In this document: piece by piece, positions 53,812-63,495 of the stretch
Layout of the letters: each line of letters opens with the position of its first letter
How positions within the stretch are numbered: position 1 is the first letter of the stretch
Source of the DNA: Candidatus Sedimenticola sp. (ex Thyasira tokunagai)
Lineage (GTDB): Bacteria; Pseudomonadota; Gammaproteobacteria; Chromatiales; Chromatiaceae
Direction: 5' to 3'
DNA: 64,000 nt
Assembly: GCA_037318855.1 (NCBI GenBank)
Contig: CP134874.1
Location: 4,155,001-4,219,000 of the forward strand
Program-made: the position numbers and the translations under genes
The notes under the pieces: model-generated
What the model saw: only the letters and a program-made list of their open reading frames with translations
What the model was told of the DNA's origin: nothing
The model's database searches: none

Positions 53812-55029
53812 TCAGCTTGTCACTCGACCGTTCATGCGCTTCACAGCACCATGACCTGCATTGACAATAACTGCCATGATGGTAAACAGGACTGTATTGG
53901 TTATTTTGCTGTCTGTAATTGAATGATCAAACAGGTACCCAACCAGAACAGCCGCAAATATCGCCATCAAAAAAGATCCTAGCAACCTGTATTGCTTAAA
54001 TACACTGATACTTGACATAAAGACCGAAATAAAAAATGCAGAAAATAGCACCAAGCCAGTTAGACCCAGAAATATCAGTATTTCAAAGACGATATTATGC
54101 GGCATGTGTATATTTGGGTGCGGCCCACCTAAAACTGCGTAGCTATTGAGCCCATACCCGAAGACTGGTGCTAATAAAAACTGCTCTATGGAGAATAGCC
54201 ATATATCAATTCTTATAGGAGACTGCCCTGCCACCAGCGTAGAAAACCGGGAAAAAACTGAGTCATCGCTGATTATGTACAATGCAACTGCCAGCACAAA
54301 AACAGCAATAGCGGTATAACTTTTTATATTGAGCCGCCGAAAATTTAGCGCAACAAAAATTACCAGAAAAACGGTAGCTGCCACCCAGGATGCACGAGAG
54401 CTTGTGTGAAGTAGGACGTAAGCACTAACACAGATGAGCGGGCTATATGCAGCAATAACCAGTGGCCCACGCCCCTTCTGCACGGCAGCAATAAAGCAAT
54501 AGAGTAATATACTAACATTGACAAAAAGAAGGAAACCAAGAGCATTGCTCGAAAATGTAGCTGCCAGCAGCCTATTGCCGACAATTTTTCTATTCACAAA
54601 AAAGTCATAGCCGGTATATTGCTGATAAATCCCATCAAAAGCCTGAATACTAAATGAGGCAACTATCAGTAACAGGACAAAATTCATGCTCACCACTCTC
54701 TCTTTGAGAAGATAAAGCACAGCAAAGAAAAGTAACACATACCTAAATAAAAACTTTAGCAGTAGCTCCCATCGCTCATCCCCCTCCACACCAAAGTAAT
54801 TGGAAATGGTCATTGACAGGAGGATCAGGGCGAACAAAACAGTGAACCTAATGTTTTCCTGAAACAGCCTATAATTTGCTAACCTAATGATCGTAAAAAG
54901 AAAAAGAAGAGCAAAAAGCCCATAACTGATCTGATAGATCGCGTTCTTTAATGGGAGGGATAGGATTACCAGGGAAAAAAGAACTAGCAATCCCTTATTC
55001 TCTACCGAGAGGTCATTCATCAATCGCAT
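53812..55029 (-). CDS. O-antigen ligase family protein (WaaL-like)
   Basis: This is an integral-membrane protein of 405 residues with about ten helices and a periplasmic loop. HTSSRASWVAATVFLV and HPNIHMPHNIVFEILIFLG fit the Wzy_C/WaaL pattern with conserved Arg and His. It would join the finished chain to lipid A-core. It starts at ATG 55029, with ATG 55020 (MNDLS) also possible. It is divergent from msbA. Confidence 0.8.
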   Translation of the reverse strand: MRLMNDLSVENKGLLVLFSLVILSLPLKNAIYQISYGLFALLFLFTIIRLANYRLFQENIRFTVLFALILLSMTISNYFGVEGDERWELLLKFLFRYVLLFFAVLYLLKERVVSMNFVLLLIVASFSIQAFDGIYQQYTGYDFFVNRKIVGNRLLAATFSSNALGFLLFVNVSILLYCFIAAVQKGRGPLVIAAYSPLICVSAYVLLHTSSRASWVAATVFLVIFVALNFRRLNIKSYTAIAVFVLAVALYIISDDSVFSRFSTLVAGQSPIRIDIWLFSIEQFLLAPVFGYGLNSYAVLGGPHPNIHMPHNIVFEILIFLGLTGLVLFSAFFISVFMSSISVFKQYRLLGSFLMAIFAAVLVGYLFDHSITDSKITNTVLFTIMAVIVNAGHGAVKRMNGRVTS

Positions 55030-55335
55030 AATACAAATCTACTAACTCTTCCGTATATCACCGTCGAGGTATCACTTGCCGCCCACCCCAACTCCATAAT
55101 ATTGACGCTGCCAGTATGCCTCCCCACTTCTTCCTACGGTAAAGACCGCTAACACCGAATAGTATCAGGTCGCACACCTAGTTACCTCCCTAACAGTCTC
55201 GATATAGAGATCACTATTTTCCTCAAACTGAACAATCAAGACTTGGCATCCCCATCACAGATGGGTAGGATAGCCGCTCAAAGCTATTTTCTCTTTTTCA
55301 TCAACTGGTTATTGCTGAATTTCACGCCATACTCG

Positions 55336-57069
55336 ATGTCGACCTACAGACAGTACATCCGCCTCCTACAGCACGTCCGGCCGCACTGGAAGACCTTTTT
55401 AGTCTCTATCCTCGGCACTGTGGTGCTGGCCGCTACCCAGCCGGCCATGCCCTACCTGATGAAGCCGCTGTTGGACGGAAGCTTCGTCGACAAAGACCCT
55501 ACCATGATAGCGCTTGTCCCACTCCTGCTGCTGGCCCTGGCTGCAGTCCAGGGAGTTGCCACCTTGGTTAGTAGTGTCGCCATGGAGTCTGTGTCTACCA
55601 AGGTGGTATTCAACCTTCGGGAGCTGATGTTCCAGCAGTTGCTGGTGCTGCCTGCGCGCTTCTATGATAACAGCACTACCGGCGTCATCCTCTCCAAGGT
55701 CACCTATGATGTCGAGCAGTTGACCACTTCCGCCTCCTATGTTCTGGTGACCCTGGTACGTGACTCCCTTTCTATACTCGGCCTGTTGGGTCTGATGCTC
55801 TACCTCAACTGGCAGCTCACACTCATCGCCTTCGTGCTGATACCTGCCGTTACTTTTTTTGTCCGTATCGTCAGCCGGCGTCTGCGACTGATCAGCAAAA
55901 CACTGCAGCAGAAAATGGGGGAGATGACCCACGTTCTTGAGGAGGTAATCACCGGCAGCCGGGTGATCAAACTGTTTGGCGGTCAGCGTCACGAGCAGCA
56001 GCGCTTCTTTAGCGCTGCCAATCGGGTACGCCAATTCAAGATGAAGAGCATTATCGCTCACACCAGCAGTGTCCAGGCCAACCATCTGATAGCCGTATCC
56101 GCTCTCGCCCTGATGGCCTATCTGGCCGCCCAGCAGTCTGCAACGGGGGGATTCACCGTTGGTGAGTTTGTCGCCTTCTTTAGCGCCATGGCGATGATCC
56201 TATCCCCACTGAAAAAACTGACCAGTATCAATAATGAACTACAAAAGGGGTTAGCCGCTGCGGAGAGCGTTTTCGAGCTCCTTGACCAGACTCCGGAAAC
56301 CGACAGGGGCACAGAACAGCTGGATACAGCGAACGGAAAAATTGAGTGGAGAGCACTCTCCTTCCACTATACCAACGGCACTGATGCGGCACTGAAGGAG
56401 ATACAGCTTACCGTTAACCCCGGCGAAAACATCGCATTGGTTGGTCCCTCCGGAAGCGGAAAGACCACCCTCGCCGCCCTGATACCGGCCTTCTACCGCC
56501 CCACCAGCGGCATTCTAATTGATGGCACCGACATCAGTGACCTGCCCCTCAACACTCTGCGCAGTCATATCTCGCTGGTCTCCCAGGACGTCTTTCTCTT
56601 CAACGACAGCGTCCGCGCCAACATCGCCTACGGCTGCTGCAGCTCCGCCAGTGATGAGGAGGTCATTGCCGCCGCCAGGGCCGCCAACGCCTATGAGTTC
56701 ATCCAGCAGATGTCGGAAGGTATGGATACACCTATAGGCGACAACGGTGTTCGCCTCTCTGGCGGTCAGCGCCAACGACTCGCCATTGCCCGGGCTCTGC
56801 TCAAAGATGCCCCGATCCTGATCCTCGACGAGGCCACCTCCGCCCTTGATACTGAATCCGAGCAACTGATTCAGGAGGCGATGGAAAGAGTGAGCCGGGG
56901 GAGGACAACCATCACCATAGCCCACCGCCTCTCCACTATTGAGAATGCAGATCGCATCGTCGTACTCGATCAGGGTGCAATTGTCGAATCCGGCAGCCAC
57001 CAGCAACTGCTCGCTCAGGACGGCCTCTACAGCAAGCTTTACCAAATACAGTACGCGCTGGATAAGTAA
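55336..57069 (+). CDS. msbA: lipid A ABC exporter MsbA
   Basis: MsbA flips lipid A-core across the inner membrane. ATG 55336 (MSTYRQYIRLLQHVRPHWKT) gives 577 residues, the usual length; the frame is open upstream from TTG 55243. It has six membrane helices. The ATPase domain shows ALVGPSGSGKTTLAALI, RLSGGQRQRLAIARAL, ILILDEATSALD and IAHRLST. The lpxL-like gene follows after 2 nt. Confidence 0.93.
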   Translation: MSTYRQYIRLLQHVRPHWKTFLVSILGTVVLAATQPAMPYLMKPLLDGSFVDKDPTMIALVPLLLLALAAVQGVATLVSSVAMESVSTKVVFNLRELMFQQLLVLPARFYDNSTTGVILSKVTYDVEQLTTSASYVLVTLVRDSLSILGLLGLMLYLNWQLTLIAFVLIPAVTFFVRIVSRRLRLISKTLQQKMGEMTHVLEEVITGSRVIKLFGGQRHEQQRFFSAANRVRQFKMKSIIAHTSSVQANHLIAVSALALMAYLAAQQSATGGFTVGEFVAFFSAMAMILSPLKKLTSINNELQKGLAAAESVFELLDQTPETDRGTEQLDTANGKIEWRALSFHYTNGTDAALKEIQLTVNPGENIALVGPSGSGKTTLAALIPAFYRPTSGILIDGTDISDLPLNTLRSHISLVSQDVFLFNDSVRANIAYGCCSSASDEEVIAAARAANAYEFIQQMSEGMDTPIGDNGVRLSGGQRQRLAIARALLKDAPILILDEATSALDTESEQLIQEAMERVSRGRTTITIAHRLSTIENADRIVVLDQGAIVESGSHQQLLAQDGLYSKLYQIQYALDK

Positions 57070-57071
57070 GC

Positions 57072-58004
57072 ATGGCACCTCCGGCAACCAAAAGTGAGAG
57101 CTGCCGCCCTGACCCAAAACTCTTTCGCCCCCGCTTCTGGCCGGGCTGGCTCGGTCTCGGCCTGCTGTGGCTGATCCACCAACTACCCTATGACATCCAG
57201 CTTGCGGTGGGGCGACTGCTGGGCCGTTTTTTCGGTAAAACCATCCGTAGCCGCGCATGGATAGCCCGCCGTAATATTGCCCTTTGCTTCGATGAACTGA
57301 GAAAAGAGGAGCAGGAATCCCTGCTCAAAGAACACTTCGAAGCGATAGGGATGTCGATGGTTGAAACCGCCATGACCTGGTGGGGAAGCGATAAGCGTAT
57401 ACTCTCCCTTGCCGAGATTCATGGCATTGAACACCTTCACAAAGCCCTTGATGACGGCAGAGGTGTCATACTCCTTACCGGCCACCTCACCTCAATGGAA
57501 TTGGCCGCGCATATCATGGGGCTACAGGGACGCACCGGCGCCATGTACCGGCCAATGAAAAACGCCCTGATGGAATACACCATCAAAAAGGCCAGGAGCC
57601 GGCATCTCACTCCGTTGTTCCCCCGCAATGAGATACGCACCATGACCAGCGCCCTGCGTGAAGGACGCGCCATCTGGTATGGCTTCGATCAGAATTATGG
57701 CGGCAACCACAGCCTCTTTGTACCCTTTTTTGGGGTGCCTGCCTCCACAATTACCACAACTTCACGCTTCGCAAAAATGGGGAAAGCGGTGGTTATCCCC
57801 TTCTTTCCCTACCGCACCGACAAGGGACGCTACCGGATTGAGGTCCACCCTCCACTGGACAACTTCCCCTCCGGCGATATGGAAGCAGACACCAGGCGAC
57901 TCAATGAGCTACTGGAAGAGGCGATCCGCAAAGCCCCCGAACAATATCTATGGATCCATCGGCGTTTCAAGACACGCCCGCCAGGCGCTGATCCGGTATA
58001 CTGA
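57072..58004 (+). CDS. lipid A late acyltransferase (LpxL/HtrB family)
   Basis: This enzyme adds a secondary acyl chain to Kdo-lipid A. The 310 residues have an N-terminal hydrophobic anchor (GWLGLGLLWLIHQLPYDIQL). The HX4(D/E) catalytic motif is visible as LLTGHLTSMELAAHIMG, and later blocks are GAMYRPMKNALME and WYGFDQNYGG. It lies 2 nt after msbA, so modification and export of lipid A are co-transcribed. Chain specificity cannot be read. Confidence 0.92.
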   Translation: MAPPATKSESCRPDPKLFRPRFWPGWLGLGLLWLIHQLPYDIQLAVGRLLGRFFGKTIRSRAWIARRNIALCFDELRKEEQESLLKEHFEAIGMSMVETAMTWWGSDKRILSLAEIHGIEHLHKALDDGRGVILLTGHLTSMELAAHIMGLQGRTGAMYRPMKNALMEYTIKKARSRHLTPLFPRNEIRTMTSALREGRAIWYGFDQNYGGNHSLFVPFFGVPASTITTTSRFAKMGKAVVIPFFPYRTDKGRYRIEVHPPLDNFPSGDMEADTRRLNELLEEAIRKAPEQYLWIHRRFKTRPPGADPVY

Positions 58005-58049
58005 TCAGTCAATATCACACTAAATTTAAAAACCTGTAACAAGAACTCT

Positions 58050-59159
58050 ATGCGCATCGCCCAGATCTCCGCCGACTTTGCCCCCAACATCGGAGGCGTC
58101 GCCTCCCACGTCATCGAGCTGGGTCAGGCCCAGGCACAACTGGGAGAGGAGGTACATGTCGTCACCCGTCCCCTCGGTGAGATGCGCTCAAAAAAGGAGC
58201 TCTGGCAAGGGATGACGGTCTACCGCCCCAACCTGCCCCGACCCAAACCGTTCTATGACTGGATGCTGGCACGCTGGCTGCGCGGTTTTTACGCCACAGT
58301 TAAACCGGACATCATCCATGTCCACGGCCTGCGTCCCCTGAAGGCAACACGCAACCTACCCTGCCCGGTACTCTTCACCAACCACACCTCCGGCTACCTG
58401 ATGAAGATCGAAAAGGGCCAGAAAGAGCGAGACCGTCTGGCCCGGCAACTCGCCCACATCAGCCACGTGCTCGCCCCCAGCCAGGAGCTTTGCGATGCCA
58501 CCGCACTGGTGGGCTACCAGGGCCCCATCGACTTCATCCCCAACGGTGTCGATACCGACCGCTTTGCTCCTGGAGAGAGTCCTATACGGGAGGAGCTGGG
58601 GATCAGCGAAGAGGAGGTGGTCGTGCTACTGGCGCGACGTCTGGTAGAGAAGAACGGCGTCACGGTATTTGCCGAGGCGGTGGCAGCATTAAAAGAGTTG
58701 CCGGTGCGTCTGCTCTTTGCCGGAGATGGGGAGGAGCGCAGCAAGGTCGAGCAGATCCTCCGTGACAACGGCATGTTCGATCAGAGCATCTTCCTCGGCG
58801 GCGTTCCCAATCCGCAGATGCCCGACGTCTACCGTGCCGCCGATATCTCAGTACTCCCCTCCTTTATGGAGGCGACCAGCATAACCGGCCTGGAGTCGAT
58901 GGCCTGCGGCATTCCGCTGGTTGGCACTACGGTCGGCGGCATCCCCACCCTGATTAACGATAGAGAGACCGGCCTGCTGGTACCGCCTGGAGATCCGGCA
59001 ACACTGGGTGAGGCGCTTGCACAGCTGGCAAGAGATCCTGAGCAGCGTCAGCAGATGGGTACGGCAGCACGTAGCCGTGCGGAGGAAAAGTTCTCCTGGC
59101 GTGGTATCGCCTCCCGCACCCTGGATATCTATCAGCAACATCTGGACAGTCACTCATGA
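58050..59159 (+). CDS. glycosyltransferase family 4
   Basis: This GT-B transferase of 369 residues has the N-terminal ISADFAPNIGGVASHVIELG (acceptor side). The C-terminal donor motifs are VVVLLARRLVEKNGV, LLFAGDGEERSKVEQIL and the EX7E motif FMEATSITGLESMACGIPLV. It probably builds LPS core or O-unit sugars. It overlaps wecB by 4 nt (ATGA). Confidence 0.9.
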   Translation: MRIAQISADFAPNIGGVASHVIELGQAQAQLGEEVHVVTRPLGEMRSKKELWQGMTVYRPNLPRPKPFYDWMLARWLRGFYATVKPDIIHVHGLRPLKATRNLPCPVLFTNHTSGYLMKIEKGQKERDRLARQLAHISHVLAPSQELCDATALVGYQGPIDFIPNGVDTDRFAPGESPIREELGISEEEVVVLLARRLVEKNGVTVFAEAVAALKELPVRLLFAGDGEERSKVEQILRDNGMFDQSIFLGGVPNPQMPDVYRAADISVLPSFMEATSITGLESMACGIPLVGTTVGGIPTLINDRETGLLVPPGDPATLGEALAQLARDPEQRQQMGTAARSRAEEKFSWRGIASRTLDIYQQHLDSHS

Positions 59160-60268
59160 AACAGATCCTAGTAGCATTCGGCACCCGCCCTGAAGCGATC
59201 AAGATGGCGCCGGTAATCCATGCACTAAAGGCCCACCCCCGATTACACCCAGTCGTCTGCGTTACCGCTCAACACCGCCAAATGCTCGATCAGGTACTGG
59301 AGCTGTTCGACATCGTACCCGACTACGACCTCGACCTGATGCGCCCGGGACAGGATCTGGCCAGCCTCAGCGCACGTATTCTCGAACAGATGTCGCCCAT
59401 CCTGAAGGAGTGCCGACCCGATGCTGTACTGGTACAAGGTGACACCACAACCGTGCTTTGCGCCGCCCTCTCTGCCTTCTACCAGCAGATCCCGGTAGGA
59501 CACGTCGAAGCGGGTTTGCGCACAGGCGATCTCAGCTCCCCCTTCCCAGAGGAGGCCAACCGGGTACTGGCCACCCGCCTCTCCCGTTGGCACTTTGCCC
59601 CCACCCGTCTTAACCGTGACAACCTGATCAGGGATAACGTAGCTAAAGAGGTGATCTATGAGACCGGCAACACCGTCATCGATGCCCTGCTGTGGGTACG
59701 CGAGCGGATCAACAATAATCTCCCAATCGAGGCAAAAGATATCCTCAGAAATCTCAGAAATCGTTTCATACTCGTCACCGGCCACCGCCGGGAGAGCTTT
59801 GGCAGCGGCTTCGAGAATATCTGCAATGCCCTGGTAACATTGGCTACACGCCACCCGGAGGTGGATATCGTCTACCCTGTCCACCTTAATCCCAATGTTC
59901 AGGAGCCGGTACAGCGGCTGCTTGGCGAGTACGACAACATCCATCTTATCGAACCTCAAGGCTATGCGGCATTCGTCGCCTTGATGAACCAATCCTACCT
60001 GATACTCACTGACTCCGGTGGCGTCCAGGAGGAGGCACCCTCCCTGGGTAAACCTGTACTGGTGATGCGTGACAAGACCGAGCGCACCGAGGGGCTGACG
60101 GGGGGAGTCCGGTTGGTCGGCACCTACAGTGAAACGATCATTGCCGAGACAGAGCATCTGCTCAGAGACGACGACCATTACCAAGCCATGGCCACGGCAA
60201 AGAACCCCTACGGTGACGGCAACGCCGCCCACCGTATTGTCGATATCCTTGCCGATGACCTAGTGTAG
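59156..60268 (+). CDS. wecB: UDP-N-acetylglucosamine 2-epimerase (non-hydrolysing), 3' end altered by insertion
   Basis: WecB interconverts UDP-GlcNAc and UDP-ManNAc. The 370 residues show AFGTRPEAIKMAPVIHAL, VQGDTTTVLCAAL, HVEAGLRTGDL, PEEANRVLATRLS, LVTGHRRESFGSGF and DSGGVQEEAPSLGKPVL. Its stop TAG (60266-60268) lies inside the inverted end of the downstream MITE-like element. Removing the element gives the tail DDLAPANQS and a stop at about 61942. The present tail DDLV is thus probably a few residues shorter than the original. Confidence 0.93.
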   Translation: MKQILVAFGTRPEAIKMAPVIHALKAHPRLHPVVCVTAQHRQMLDQVLELFDIVPDYDLDLMRPGQDLASLSARILEQMSPILKECRPDAVLVQGDTTTVLCAALSAFYQQIPVGHVEAGLRTGDLSSPFPEEANRVLATRLSRWHFAPTRLNRDNLIRDNVAKEVIYETGNTVIDALLWVRERINNNLPIEAKDILRNLRNRFILVTGHRRESFGSGFENICNALVTLATRHPEVDIVYPVHLNPNVQEPVQRLLGEYDNIHLIEPQGYAAFVALMNQSYLILTDSGGVQEEAPSLGKPVLVMRDKTERTEGLTGGVRLVGTYSETIIAETEHLLRDDDHYQAMATAKNPYGDGNAAHRIVDILADDLV

Positions 60269-60505
60269 TGTTCTATACTAAGCGGCAATTAAGCGAGGCG
60301 AGAAGGTATTAGCTGCAAGGCGCGTCACGCAGGGAATGGTTGCCCCCTTTACAAGTGACGCAACGCAGCAGATGATGCCTTCTCGTCTCGCCCGGAGGGA
60401 GACCCACAAAAGATCCAATCCTGCGTTACAGCCTTTGTTAAGGGAGCAACCATTAACTGTAGGCTGCGCCTTGACTTGAATCTTTTGTGGGTCTCTTAAT
60501 ATCCG

Positions 60506-61890
60506 GAGTTATAACTGAATCTGGTGTTTGAGTAGTTGAAAAAGGGCGGCGTATCTGGTTGATTTGTTGTTGCGAGACATCAAAACAACCATTGGAGATA
60601 CGCCACCATGAGTAAGAATAACGTTGTTAAGCTGGCAGGTCGAGATACGATTATCGATCCGCTGACAGAGTTGCTGAGAAGCGGTGCAGAGCAGTTGATC
60701 TACCAGGCGGTAGAGGCAGAGCTGCTGGAGCTGTTGGCGGAGCACACCGAGCGACGGACAGAGGATGGCAAGGCGGGTGTGGTGCGTAATGGTCATCTGC
60801 CAGCTCGTAAACTGCAGACAGGATTGGGGCCGGTCACGGTCGAGATCCCCAAAGTTCGAGCGAAGACCGGCGAGCCGGTGACGTTCCGATCAGCTCTGGT
60901 ACCGCCGTATGTACGCAAGACGAAGTCACTGGAAGCGGCGCTGCCGTGGCTCTACCTGAAGGGGATTTCCAGTGGTGAGATGGGTGAGGCCCTGAAAGTG
61001 CTGGTGGGTCCGGATGCAACAGGCTTGTCGGCCAGCACGGTATCGCGTCTGAAGCAGGTCTGGGCAGAAGAATATCGGAGCTGGTGTGAGGAGCGCCTGG
61101 ATAAGGAGCATTGGGTGTATGTGTGGACAGACGGTGTCTACAGCGGACTGAGAGCAGAGCAGACGAAGCTGTGTGCCCTGGTGGTGATCGGTGTGAATGA
61201 GCGTGGTGAGAAGCATTTTCTGGCAATTGAGGATGGTGTGCGGGAGTCCACGCAGAGCTGGCGGGAGGTACTGTTGAAGCTGAAGTCACGCGGACTGAAC
61301 CCGCCCAAATTGGCGATCGGTGACGGTGCCATGGGCTTCTGGGCTGCGCTGGAGGAAGTATATCCTGAGACGCGCCAGCAGCGCTGCTGGATGCACAAGA
61401 CCATGAACGTGCTGAACTGCCTGCCAAAGACAGCTCAGCCGAAAGCGAAGCAGGCACTGCATAACATCTGGCAGGCGGAGACTCAGGCCGATGCGGAAAA
61501 GGCCTTTGATCTGTTTATCAAAACGTATGAGCCGAAGTATCCGAAGGCTGCCATCTGTCTGCACAAAGACCGAGAGGAACTGATGGCTTTCTATCACTTT
61601 CCGGCACAGCACTGGCAGAGCATTCGGACCAGCAATCCGATTGAATCAACCTTCGGGACAATCCGCCATCGAACCAAGCGTTCCAAGGGCTGCCTATCGC
61701 GTGACGGCATGCTACACATGATGTTCAAACTCGGCCTGTGTGCCGAGAAGAAGTGGAGACGATTACGGGGTTTCGGTTACCTGGCGAAGGTGATAACCGG
61801 AATCAAATTTAAAGATGGTGTTGAGGTAACAGGAGTCGATCAGGTCGCCGCTTGATTCAACTGGTTAAACACCAGATTTGACTATAACTC
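60506..61890 (+). mobile_element. IS256-family insertion sequence
   Basis: Inverted ends start GAGTTATAACTGAATCTGG (60506) and end CCAGATTTGACTATAACTC (61890). They are flanked by a perfect 9-bp target duplication TAATATCCG (60497-60505 and 61891-61899). It contains one intact transposase gene, so it may still be active. Confidence 0.95.
60608..61855 (+). CDS. IS256-family (Mutator-type) transposase
   Basis: This DDE transposase of 415 residues is intact from ATG 60608. Features are the Mutator-type core WTDGVYSGLRAEQTKLCALV, then LAIGDGAMGFWAALEEVYPE and RQQRCWMHKTMNVLNCLPK (HxxC-like zinc region), and IRTSNPIESTFGTIRHRTK with the catalytic E. A full-length frame and a perfect target duplication suggest recent insertion. 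Confidence 0.95.
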   Translation: MSKNNVVKLAGRDTIIDPLTELLRSGAEQLIYQAVEAELLELLAEHTERRTEDGKAGVVRNGHLPARKLQTGLGPVTVEIPKVRAKTGEPVTFRSALVPPYVRKTKSLEAALPWLYLKGISSGEMGEALKVLVGPDATGLSASTVSRLKQVWAEEYRSWCEERLDKEHWVYVWTDGVYSGLRAEQTKLCALVVIGVNERGEKHFLAIEDGVRESTQSWREVLLKLKSRGLNPPKLAIGDGAMGFWAALEEVYPETRQQRCWMHKTMNVLNCLPKTAQPKAKQALHNIWQAETQADAEKAFDLFIKTYEPKYPKAAICLHKDREELMAFYHFPAQHWQSIRTSNPIESTFGTIRHRTKRSKGCLSRDGMLHMMFKLGLCAEKKWRRLRGFGYLAKVITGIKFKDGVEVTGVDQVAA

Positions 61891-61956
61891 TAATATCCGT
61901 TTAGTATGGAACACTACACTAGCACCAGCCAATCAATCCTAAAGAGCGAATCTCTC

Positions 61957-62970
61957 ATGCGTGTACTCCATGCAGCTAACTTCAGCACAAAGAAATACGG
62001 CTCTGTCTTCTACGCCACTGATCGCAAACTCTCCAACGGCTTTATCCGCAACGGCCACTTTGTCTATGAGTTCAGTGACCGTGATATTGCACGCCAGGAG
62101 AATATATTCGGCTCAAAAAAGCTCGGGCAGAAAAAGCTCAACCAGTGCCTGCTCAAGACACTGAAAAACCTCCACCCGGAACTGCTGCTGCTCGGCCACA
62201 CTGACCTTATTTTTGAGGAGACCCTGGATGAGGCGCGTCGCCTTCTTCCCGACCTGCGTATCGCCCAGTGGTTTGTCGATCCACTATTCGAGCCCTGGAC
62301 TCAGGCACACCTCAAACAGCGTATACCCCACCTCGATGGCTTTTTCTGCACCAGTGCCGGTGATGCCCTCACACCCTACCGCGCTATCAACAAGAACTGC
62401 TTCTACCTACCCAATCCGGTGGACCCCTCTATCGAATCTCTGCGCAACGACGAAAAGGATCAGTTCGACATAGACCTTCTCTACTGCGGCATCGACTACA
62501 AAGACCCCCTGCGCAGCCAACTCCTCAACGGCCTCAATGACAACCTGCAGGAGGTGCGTTTCAGCCTCTACGGCTCACTGGGTAATCCACCGGTCTTCGG
62601 TGCCGACTATCTCGATGTGCTGGCCAAATCGAAAATGGGGCTCAACCTCAGCCGTCGCGACAATATCCCCTACTACTCCTCCGACCGCATCGCCCAACTC
62701 AGCGGCAACGGCCTGCTGGTCTTTATCCCGGAAACACCAGGGTTCCGTGACCTATATACAGATGAAGAGGTGGTCTACTTCCAAGGTGGAGACGACCTGG
62801 AGGCGAAGATGCGTCACTACCAACGCAACGACAGTGAGCGCCAACAAATCGCCCGCCGTGGCCGCGAGAAGGCCCACAGCAGCTTCAACACCACCCGGGT
62901 CACCCAGTTCATCACCGAGGCAACCTTTAGCCTGGAGCCAAGTGAAGATTACGAGTGGGCTGACGTCTGA
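61957..62970 (+). CDS. CgeB-type glycosyltransferase
   Basis: This protein starts at ATG 61957 (MRVLHAANFSTKKYGSVFYA), giving 337 residues. The ATG at 61906 lies in the MITE end and is unlikely to be native. The C-terminal half fits the glycosyl transferase group (Glyco_trans_1_2 type): LAKSKMGLNLSRRDNIPYYS, RIAQLSGNGLLVFIPETPGF. Before the insertions it would have followed the wecB stop by about 14 nt. Donor and acceptor are unknown. Confidence 0.8.
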   Translation: MRVLHAANFSTKKYGSVFYATDRKLSNGFIRNGHFVYEFSDRDIARQENIFGSKKLGQKKLNQCLLKTLKNLHPELLLLGHTDLIFEETLDEARRLLPDLRIAQWFVDPLFEPWTQAHLKQRIPHLDGFFCTSAGDALTPYRAINKNCFYLPNPVDPSIESLRNDEKDQFDIDLLYCGIDYKDPLRSQLLNGLNDNLQEVRFSLYGSLGNPPVFGADYLDVLAKSKMGLNLSRRDNIPYYSSDRIAQLSGNGLLVFIPETPGFRDLYTDEEVVYFQGGDDLEAKMRHYQRNDSERQQIARRGREKAHSSFNTTRVTQFITEATFSLEPSEDYEWADV

Positions 62971-63495
62971 TTCTTGCTGAGCCTGATCAGTGATAAGCGA
63001 ATCATCTTACACAGTTTCCGGCCGTTATGATGTTAATTTACATCAATCTCTAACCCATGCATCTAGATCATCTTGAATCGCTGAGAGAACACGGTATTAT
63101 TATGAGAAAAGACCTGTACTCCTTTCTGCTTATCAATGACTTTTTGCGATTTCATTGTATCAAGACATATGGAATCTCAGACATTAATCATTAGCGGGTA
63201 AGCGAGTCTTCGATTTCGTGATGCAAAACGGGACATCCAAGTCCCCCTTTTGAACTCAATCTTCGACAGCCTATTATTGCCCCGGCCGTCCCGGTCTCCA
63301 GCACTACGCAATAACATCGCAAGCTCGTTACTGCTTCGTCGCTGGCTCCCGAGATGACTTGACGTCGCGTTCGTATGCGATCTTTGATTCCCTCTGGCGC
63401 TATGCGCACGCCGGGCATCCAGTATCGCCTCGCGACTACCGGGGACTAACCGCCTCGGCTTTCAGCCTTCCTTGGCGGTCAGCGATTGCAGTGAC
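62971..63495. other. intergenic region without recognisable gene
   Basis: This 525-bp region is GC-richer in its right half (63190-63490) than the sulfotransferase gene that follows. A 46-codon frame (63057-63197) and a 75-codon minus frame (63191-63418) are open but lack ribosome sites and recognisable similarity. The right half reads like a decayed, foreign segment. I see no tRNA or array. Confidence 0.5.

Larger units (their letters stand above)
60264..61918. mobile_element. MITE-like palindromic element (about 260 bp) interrupted by IS256
   Basis: The left end TGTAGTGTTCTATACTAA (60264 on) and right end TTAGTATGGAACACTACA (61901-61918) are inverted copies with one mismatch, flanked by CTAG on both sides (60260-60263 and 61919-61922). 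The interior (60264-60505) is rich in nested palindromes: GGCGAGAAGG pairs with CCTTCTCGTCTCGCC, and GAGACCCACAAAAGAT (60399 on) pairs with ATCTTTTGTGGGTCTC (to 60495). No reading frame is present. The IS256 element sits near its right end. Confidence 0.75.

Noticed and set aside
55243..55335. 31-residue N-terminal extension of MsbA from TTG 55243
   Set aside because: MsbA proteins begin near the MSTYRQY start, and the longer form has no better ribosome site.
59243..60232. Long 329-codon open frame antisense to wecB
   Set aside because: It is the shadow of a GC-biased gene. wecB on the plus strand has all family motifs, and the antisense product has no recognisable domain or ribosome site.
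60834..61457. 207-codon frame antisense to the IS256 transposase
   Set aside because: Low-complexity Pro/Ser/His-rich product typical of a shadow frame; the plus-strand transposase is complete.
63057..63197. 46-codon frame that superficially recalls a CysD N-terminus
   Set aside because: Similarity is only a few residues, there is no ribosome site, and the frame ends before any CysD motif.
63191..63418. 75-codon minus-strand frame before the sulfotransferase
   Set aside because: No ribosome site or domain; it lies in sequence that looks decayed on both strands.
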